Part shown: positions 6,928 to 10,979 of the stretch, in pieces | How positions within the stretch are numbered: the stretch's first letter is position 1 | How the letters are laid out: each line of letters opens with the position of its first letter | NCBI RefSeq assembly: GCF_946477055.1 | Contig: NZ_CAMKXG010000109.1 | Location: forward strand, 1 to 10,979 | Direction: 5' to 3' | DNA length: 10,979 bases | Source of the DNA: Lonsdalea britannica | Lineage (GTDB): Bacteria; Pseudomonadota; Gammaproteobacteria; Enterobacterales; Enterobacteriaceae | Translations under genes and position numbers: made by a program | Notes under the pieces: generated by a model | Databases searched by the model: none | What the model was told of the DNA's origin: nothing | Seen by the model: the letters and a program-made list of their open reading frames with translations, nothing else

Positions 6928-7773
6928 ATGGGGATCATATTGCGGCCGATGACGCAGGCCGACTGCGTGGCCGGTTATCGGCTCACTCAGCAGCTGCACT
7001 GGCCGCATCGGATGGAGGATTGGCAGGAGGCATTGCGCTTGGGCGAAGGGCGCGTTGCTGAGTGCGAGGGGCAGATAGTGGGTACGGCGCTGAGCTGGCG
7101 CTGGGGAGCCCACTGGGCCACGCTCGGTTTGGTGGTGGTCGATGCGAAATTTCAGGGACGAGGCATTGGCCGTCGCCTGCTGGAACAGCAAATAGCGGCG
7201 TTGGGCGAGCGACAGCTCAGGCTGCATGCCACCGCCGCTGGGCTCCCGTTGTATCAGTCGTTGGGCTTCACGGCGGTCGGCGAAACTCAGCAGTTTCAGA
7301 CCGCCTGCCTGACGACCGTTCCGCGTGTGGAGGAGACGGCTGGACAGCGGCTTCGTCGTGCTCGCGCGGAGGATCTCCCCGAATTAACGGAACAGGACAG
7401 ACAGGCTAACGGCATGGTGCGTTCGACGCTGGTGTCCGATCTGTTTCGTTATGCGGAACTTTGGGTGTTGGAAGAGGGCGATCGCATCGTTGGTTGGGGA
7501 GCCAGTCGTCGTTTCGGACGCGGCTGGACGCTCGGTCCGGTCATCGCCCACGGCGTGCCGGAGGCGCAGCGGATCATCGCACGGCTCATGCAGGACAGAG
7601 TGAACGATTTTGTGCGTATTGATACGCATGCGGCGCAGGGGCTAGGGGAATGGTTATCCCGCTGCGGTCTGACGCAGGTGGATGCGCCGGTCGTCATGGT
7701 GCGCGGCGAACCTTGGAGGAATGGCCCCGAGGAACCTCGTGCGTTTGCGCTCATGTCGCAGGCGATGGCCTGA
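6928..7773 (+). CDS. GNAT-family N-acetyltransferase with C-terminal extension (YitH-like)
   Basis: This 281-residue protein carries a GNAT acetyl-CoA-dependent acetyltransferase domain in its first half. Motif A is VVVDAKFQGRGIGRRLLEQQ (69-88), with the Q-G-R-G-I-G acetyl-CoA loop. Motif B follows as LRLHATAAGLPLYQSLGF (97-114). The second half (about 135-281) starts with a repeat-like RLRRARAEDLPELTEQDR and contains GWGASRRFGRGWTLGPVIA. It resembles the C-terminal domain found in two-part acetyltransferases such as Bacillus YitH. The substrate is unknown. ATG 6928 is preferred over GTG 6925 because AGAGGG lies 8 bases upstream at the usual spacing; GTG 6925 would add one residue. It stands alone on its strand and converges on cdh, sharing a terminator hairpin. 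Confidence 0.9.
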   Translation: MGIILRPMTQADCVAGYRLTQQLHWPHRMEDWQEALRLGEGRVAECEGQIVGTALSWRWGAHWATLGLVVVDAKFQGRGIGRRLLEQQIAALGERQLRLHATAAGLPLYQSLGFTAVGETQQFQTACLTTVPRVEETAGQRLRRARAEDLPELTEQDRQANGMVRSTLVSDLFRYAELWVLEEGDRIVGWGASRRFGRGWTLGPVIAHGVPEAQRIIARLMQDRVNDFVRIDTHAAQGLGEWLSRCGLTQVDAPVVMVRGEPWRNGPEEPRAFALMSQAMA

Positions 7774-7780
7774 TAAAACA

Positions 7781-7806
7781 AACGGGACCCATAAATCGGT
7801 CCCGTT
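7781..7806. terminator. Bidirectional intrinsic terminator between GNAT gene and cdh
   Basis: AACGGGACC (7781-7789) pairs perfectly with GGTCCCGTT (7798-7806) across an 8-base loop. On the minus strand it starts 5 bases after the cdh stop and is followed by TGTTTTATCA, a fair U-tract. On the plus strand it lies 7 bases after the acetyltransferase stop with a weaker T-tract. Confidence 0.85.
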
Positions 7807-7811
7807 ATCGA

Positions 7812-8561
7812 TTAACGTGCCAGTGAGCACTGGGTATCGATCAGCTCAGAGGTCGAACCGCGGTTGAAGCCGAAGCGGACGCCTCGGTTAGCCAGCAGCA
7901 CTTTTTCGCCATCGGGCGTGACGGTGAGCGCCAGTCCGTAGTTGTCGATGCTGTCGCCTTGACGCTGCACATAGGCGTAAAGCTCTTTGAACGGGTCATG
8001 TCGCGTCAGATCCTGCGAAGTCAGCTTTTTCGCCAGATAGCGATGTCCACGCAGCTCTTCGCCCAGCGGCTGCCAGTCGGTCGTTAAGGTATTTCCCTGT
8101 TCGCGCAGCGTTTGGTAGGCCTCGGGGCGCAGGCAAGAGATATGGATGTGCAGCTGTTCTTGCGTGCGCGCATAGCGTGAGTTGACGGCCAGCACCAGAA
8201 TGTCGTCCGGCAGTGTTTTACCCGCTTCGTTGGACAGGTGCTTACGCGCCTCCCAGGCGGCGGCGAAAAAGGCGGGGACAGAGTGTTCTTGCAACGCGGG
8301 GCTTTCGATTCCCGAGATTTTCTCGGTTGGGATCAGCAGGTCGTGGTGGGGCCCATTTCTGTCTTTGATGAGTGCGGTCTGGGTATGGCTATTGACCGCA
8401 AGACAAGGCGCCGGAGAGCCTTGCTGCTGACTGGGAACGCACTTTTCTGTGACCGTATTCCACAGCGCATCGCTACTGTCTCTGAACAGGAAGACCCCGA
8501 TCAGCACCAGCAACACGATGACGGCAGCTGTCGCATACCTTATCTTCTTTTTCCTCTGCAT
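7812..8561 (-). CDS. cdh: CDP-diacylglycerol pyrophosphatase
   Basis: Cdh hydrolyses CDP-diacylglycerol to phosphatidate and CMP at the inner membrane. The 249-residue protein has a basic N-terminus (MQRKKKIRYA) followed by one hydrophobic anchor (about 10-26), as in E. coli Cdh (about 251 residues). Conserved segments seen are CVPSQQQGSPAPC (41-53), the KDRNGPHHDLLIPT region (66-79), GIESPAL, AFFAAAWEAR, and the HIT-like catalytic block RTQEQLHIHISCLRP (132-146) with His138 and His140. The C-terminal part carries RGHRYLAKKL. The start is well supported by GGAGG about 8 bases upstream. The gene is transcribed singly and ends at a clear intrinsic terminator. Confidence 0.95.
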   Translation of the reverse strand: MQRKKKIRYATAAVIVLLVLIGVFLFRDSSDALWNTVTEKCVPSQQQGSPAPCLAVNSHTQTALIKDRNGPHHDLLIPTEKISGIESPALQEHSVPAFFAAAWEARKHLSNEAGKTLPDDILVLAVNSRYARTQEQLHIHISCLRPEAYQTLREQGNTLTTDWQPLGEELRGHRYLAKKLTSQDLTRHDPFKELYAYVQRQGDSIDNYGLALTVTPDGEKVLLANRGVRFGFNRGSTSELIDTQCSLAR

Positions 8562-9114
8562 GTATTACGCCTCCTGCATAATTGAACGATGGGTTCCAGA
8601 TAAAAACCAGGTTGTATCCCATCCTCGCAGCCGAGAGTGATAACGGTTACATGGTGGATAGAACTTGATTCTGAACCGAAATTTTACACCTTGCCGGATC
8701 CGGAACCACAGATAATATAGCGGAGTTACACGGTGAAAACATGGGGTATCCGGCGCCAGCGTCAGGATCTGTGAGTTCAACCGGGCGTTCATGCACACCG
8801 TTTTCCGTGTGCGACGCTGACGAAATGCCTGCTTCAGGGGCGCTCAAAGAGCCGATGTTTCGGCCCGAATGCCGGTGTCGCCGCCTCTGATCGCCAGCCC
8901 GCGCTCAGCCCGTTGGAACCATTGGGAGAGAGACGCACAGGGCTGGGATCTGACGGGGCGCGATGCTTTCATTAACGTGGTCACCCCCACCGAGTTCACC
9001 GCTGTTTCTGTGACGCTGACAGGCGTATTTTCGATTCGTCGAGGACGCGACAGGGCCGCGGCGACGGTCTGGCGCCACGGCCAACAGTAAGAAAAGGGGG
9101 GGGCAGTCGCACCG
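8562..9114. other. 550-base stretch with no convincing gene
   Basis: The part next to cdh must contain its promoter; a TAAAAT on the minus strand close to the perfect palindrome CCGGATCCGG (8694-8703) is a possible but weak candidate. An inverted repeat CAGCGTC (8757-8763) / GACGCTG (8813-8819) encloses a smaller hairpin GCACAC (8793-8798) / GTGTGC (8807-8812). A plus-strand open frame of 73 codons (8869-9090) has no ribosome site and no recognised domain. A G8 run lies at 9096-9103. Remnants of a lost gene are possible but unproven. Confidence 0.45.
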
Positions 9115-10221
9115 TCAGGCGGCGACGGCCGCCAGATGCTCTGTTTCCCACAGCGCTTTCAGGAGTGTATCGCTATCCACCGCGAAAGGCAGAAGCGCGG
9201 CGGAGCGGATACGAACATGGCGCGCGATGCGTTCGACCTGATCCGGTTTGTCCGCCAATCCCAGCTGAGTCAACGTCAACGGACTGCCAAAGCGCGACAG
9301 CAGCGCGAGCAGCGGCTGCCGTTCCTCTTCCTGCCCGGTATTCAGCAGGGCCTGTACTGCCAGCCCGAAGCCGACCTTCTCGCCGTGTAGCCAGTGATGG
9401 AGTTCAGGCAGCCGGGTCATGCTGTTATGAATGGCATGCGCGACGCCGACGCGCGCCACGTTGTCCTTCATGCTATTAGCCAAGCCCGCCAGCGCAATAT
9501 TGGCGTCGATGACCTGCCGCAGCGAGGGTGTGACGCGGTGATCCTCAATATCCTTCAGCGCCTGAACGCCGTGACGGTTGAACGTCTCCAGCGCCAGACC
9601 TGCGGCCTGCGCCTTCAACACCAGCGCCAGCGAAGTCGTCTCCGTCTGTAGATAGGGTTGGAATTCATACCACTTGGCGAGCGCATCCACGATCCCGGCT
9701 TTGAGATAGCGTGCGGGGCTGTGTGCAATCACCTCGCTATCGACCAGCACCCAGACGGGCAGGCGTTTCAACGGCAGGGGCGCGACATGCGCGCCGCGTC
9801 CGTCATAGATCACGCTGATCGGCGACCATGCGGCGCAGGTGGCGGCGATAGTCGGTACGGCGATCACCGGCAGCTGTCCGAGGAGATCGCCCACGGCCTT
9901 GGCGCTGTCCAGCGCCCGACCGCCGCCGACGCCCAAAATCAGCCCGGCATTCAACGTTCTGGCCGCCGTCGCCAGTTGATCGATAGCCTGATGAGTACAC
10001 GGGCCTTGCTGGAAGACGACGTCGTACTGGATATCGTGCTGATGCAGACTGGATTCGATAGCCTGGGACGTCGCCTGCCAAGCCTGAGGGCTGGTGATGA
10101 TCAGAATGCGTGAGGCCAGCGGTTCGATAAAGTCGCCCACTTCGGCGATCAGTCCGTCGCGGTTGAGGTAGGTTTGCGGTGCCTGGATAGCAATCATAAG
10201 CAGAGTCTCGCTGGCGGTCAT
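9115..10221 (-). CDS. Iron/zinc-type dehydrogenase of the GldA family, YbdH/HcxA-like
   Basis: This 368-residue cytosolic NAD(P)-dependent dehydrogenase belongs to the glycerol dehydrogenase-type metal-dependent alcohol dehydrogenases. The nucleotide loop is LGVGGGRALDSAKAVGD (96-112). AVPTIAATCAAWSPISV (121-137) closely matches E. coli YbdH/HcxA, a 2-hydroxycarboxylate dehydrogenase that reduces 2-oxo acids. Metal ligands by analogy with GldA are Asp179 (AGIVDALAKWYE), His262 (AHAIHNSMT) and His279 (WLHGEKVGFG); all three are present, so the enzyme looks intact. ATG 10221 is chosen because AAGGGAG lies at a usable spacing upstream, while the in-frame ATG at 10197 has no ribosome site. It is divergent from the LysR-type gene, a common arrangement for a regulator and its target. 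The exact substrate is inference, so no symbol is assigned. Confidence 0.9.
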   Translation of the reverse strand: MTASETLLMIAIQAPQTYLNRDGLIAEVGDFIEPLASRILIITSPQAWQATSQAIESSLHQHDIQYDVVFQQGPCTHQAIDQLATAARTLNAGLILGVGGGRALDSAKAVGDLLGQLPVIAVPTIAATCAAWSPISVIYDGRGAHVAPLPLKRLPVWVLVDSEVIAHSPARYLKAGIVDALAKWYEFQPYLQTETTSLALVLKAQAAGLALETFNRHGVQALKDIEDHRVTPSLRQVIDANIALAGLANSMKDNVARVGVAHAIHNSMTRLPELHHWLHGEKVGFGLAVQALLNTGQEEERQPLLALLSRFGSPLTLTQLGLADKPDQVERIARHVRIRSAALLPFAVDSDTLLKALWETEHLAAVAA

Positions 10222-10612
10222 AGAGATAGCTCCCTTATAACAATGCCGACACGCGAATCAAAAGCACGAATCCGGCAATGCATTACGTCAAAAAGACATA
10301 ACCCACAGGTGAGGGCGCTGCTGCGACCGCCGCCGTAGCGGTGGGAAAATCCAAGCGCTGTTCTTCGCAGTACAGCTCCATTTTCGCCACCGATGGCGCG
10401 GTTTATCTGCCGTGCGGACTTGAGACAAACGTCGTGTATGGAGTAGGGCATCCTGTCGTCGCGCGTGGACGCAACCGGTTGAATCACGGATTAATTGCTG
10501 ATGATGGAAACGATGGCGGTAAAGGCATTCACAAAATGACGGTGCTTTCGATAAAACGAATGGCGTGATATCTATTGGACATTGACTCATTTTAAAGAGG
10601 CGCCTGACGGCT
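10222..10612. other. 391-base divergent intergenic region
   Basis: This gap should contain the promoters of the dehydrogenase and LysR-type genes and, by family habit, the regulator's binding site. I could not identify a specific T-N11-A dyad or a strong promoter pair. A 7-base-pair hairpin with one wobble and loop CGTA is centred near 10335. Open frames of 75-100 codons on either strand have no recognised domain. The length is generous for a simple divergent promoter, so part may be decayed coding sequence. Confidence 0.45.
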
Positions 10613-10979
10613 ATGTTAACGCTACGTCAAATTCGGCACTTTATTGCGGTTGCCGAGACCGGCTCCATCTCCGCCGCCGCGCAAACCGCCTTCGTTTCTC
10701 AGTCGTCGCTCACGCTGGCTATTCAGCAATTAGAAACTGAAACCGGGGTGAGGTTATTCGAGCGTCACGCCAAGGGCATGACGCTGACTCATCAGGGACA
10801 TCAGTTTTTACGCCAGTCCTACCTGATTCTGGCAACGGTGGAAAATGCGACCCGCAGCCTGAGAACCGGTACTGAAAGTATCACCGGTTCCCTGACCGTG
10901 GGCGTGACGAGCCTGGTGGCGGGGTACTTTCTCGTCGACCTGCTCAAACATTTCAAAGACGCCTATCCCAATGTGATGG
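10613..10979 (+). CDS. LysR-family transcriptional regulator, 3' end missing
   Basis: The first 122 codons of a LysR-type regulator are present; the gene runs off the right edge. The N-terminal winged helix-turn-helix is clear: LRQIRHFIAVAETGSISAAA (4-23), SQSSLTLAIQQLETETGVRL (29-48), and the wing FERHAKGMTLTHQG (49-62). The linker helix follows (about 65-85), then the start of the effector domain at SLTVGVTSLVAGYF. ATG 10613 is the family-typical start; AAAGAGG lies about 12 bases upstream, a rather long spacing. Intact proteins are about 300 residues. By position it probably controls the divergent HcxA-like dehydrogenase gene, but its effector and full target set are unknown. Confidence 0.92.
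   Translation, partial: MLTLRQIRHFIAVAETGSISAAAQTAFVSQSSLTLAIQQLETETGVRLFERHAKGMTLTHQGHQFLRQSYLILATVENATRSLRTGTESITGSLTVGVTSLVAGYFLVDLLKHFKDAYPNVM

Noticed and set aside
8869..9090. 73-codon plus-strand frame ending before the dehydrogenase gene
   Set aside because: No ribosome site and no recognised domain; the length is common by chance at this G+C.
9096..9103. G8 homopolymer as a possible phase-variable tract
   Set aside because: It lies outside any gene, just past the dehydrogenase stop, and not in a recognisable promoter spacer; at most a spot for sequencing error.
10218..10590. Overlapping minus-strand frames of 89 and 100 codons in the divergent gap
   Set aside because: They read through the expected promoter region, have no recognised domain, and one runs into the dehydrogenase start without a credible ribosome site.

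Overview
The window reads like a chromosomal segment of a gammaproteobacterium of the order Enterobacterales. Several proteins are close in sequence and length to Escherichia coli ones as I remember them: PuuP, YjeH, Cdh and YbdH/HcxA. The moderately high G+C and the FepC/CbrD-type siderophore ATPase next to these genes would fit a plant-associated Pectobacteriaceae member (Dickeya/Brenneria type). That genus-level placement is inference only.

Layout. Positions 1-1225 (+) hold the end of a ferric-siderophore ABC ATPase gene, translationally coupled by a TGATG overlap to an RraA-like aldolase-family gene. Positions 1270-2595 (-) encode a PuuP-like amine/amino-acid permease. A 740-base stretch without a convincing gene follows. 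Positions 3336-4610 (+) encode a YjeH-type amino-acid exporter. It converges, across a strong hairpin, on a minus-strand pair at 4745-5747: a LysE-type exporter gene and an upstream small unknown gene that overlaps it by 8 bases. Positions 5748-6927 are mostly non-coding. They begin with an AT-rich block and include a broken fragment of an OsmC-family gene (6506-6637, -). Positions 6928-7773 (+) encode a two-part GNAT acetyltransferase. It converges, across a shared terminator, on cdh (7812-8561, -). After another gene-poor gap comes an HcxA/GldA-like metal-dependent dehydrogenase (9115-10221, -), divergent from a LysR-family regulator that runs off the right edge (10613 onward, +).

How the genes fit together. 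The first pair is a siderophore uptake gene plus a small-molecule enzyme of unknown substrate. The next block is rich in transport of small amines and amino acids: one importer-type and two exporter-type genes within about 4.1 kb. The right-hand block is metabolic: acetyltransferase, phospholipid-precursor hydrolase, and a dehydrogenase with a likely divergent regulator.

Coding density is only about 70-73 percent by my rough sum, low for this group. One clear gene remnant is present, so the region looks like accessory or decaying chromosome rather than a compact defence or mobile island. I saw no CRISPR array, tRNA, rRNA, insertion sequence or phage gene. I found no convincing undescribed system. 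The best leads are the RraA-like protein lacking the usual Arg of its Arg-Asp pair, coupled to siderophore transport, and the small unknown gene overlapping the LysE-type exporter gene.
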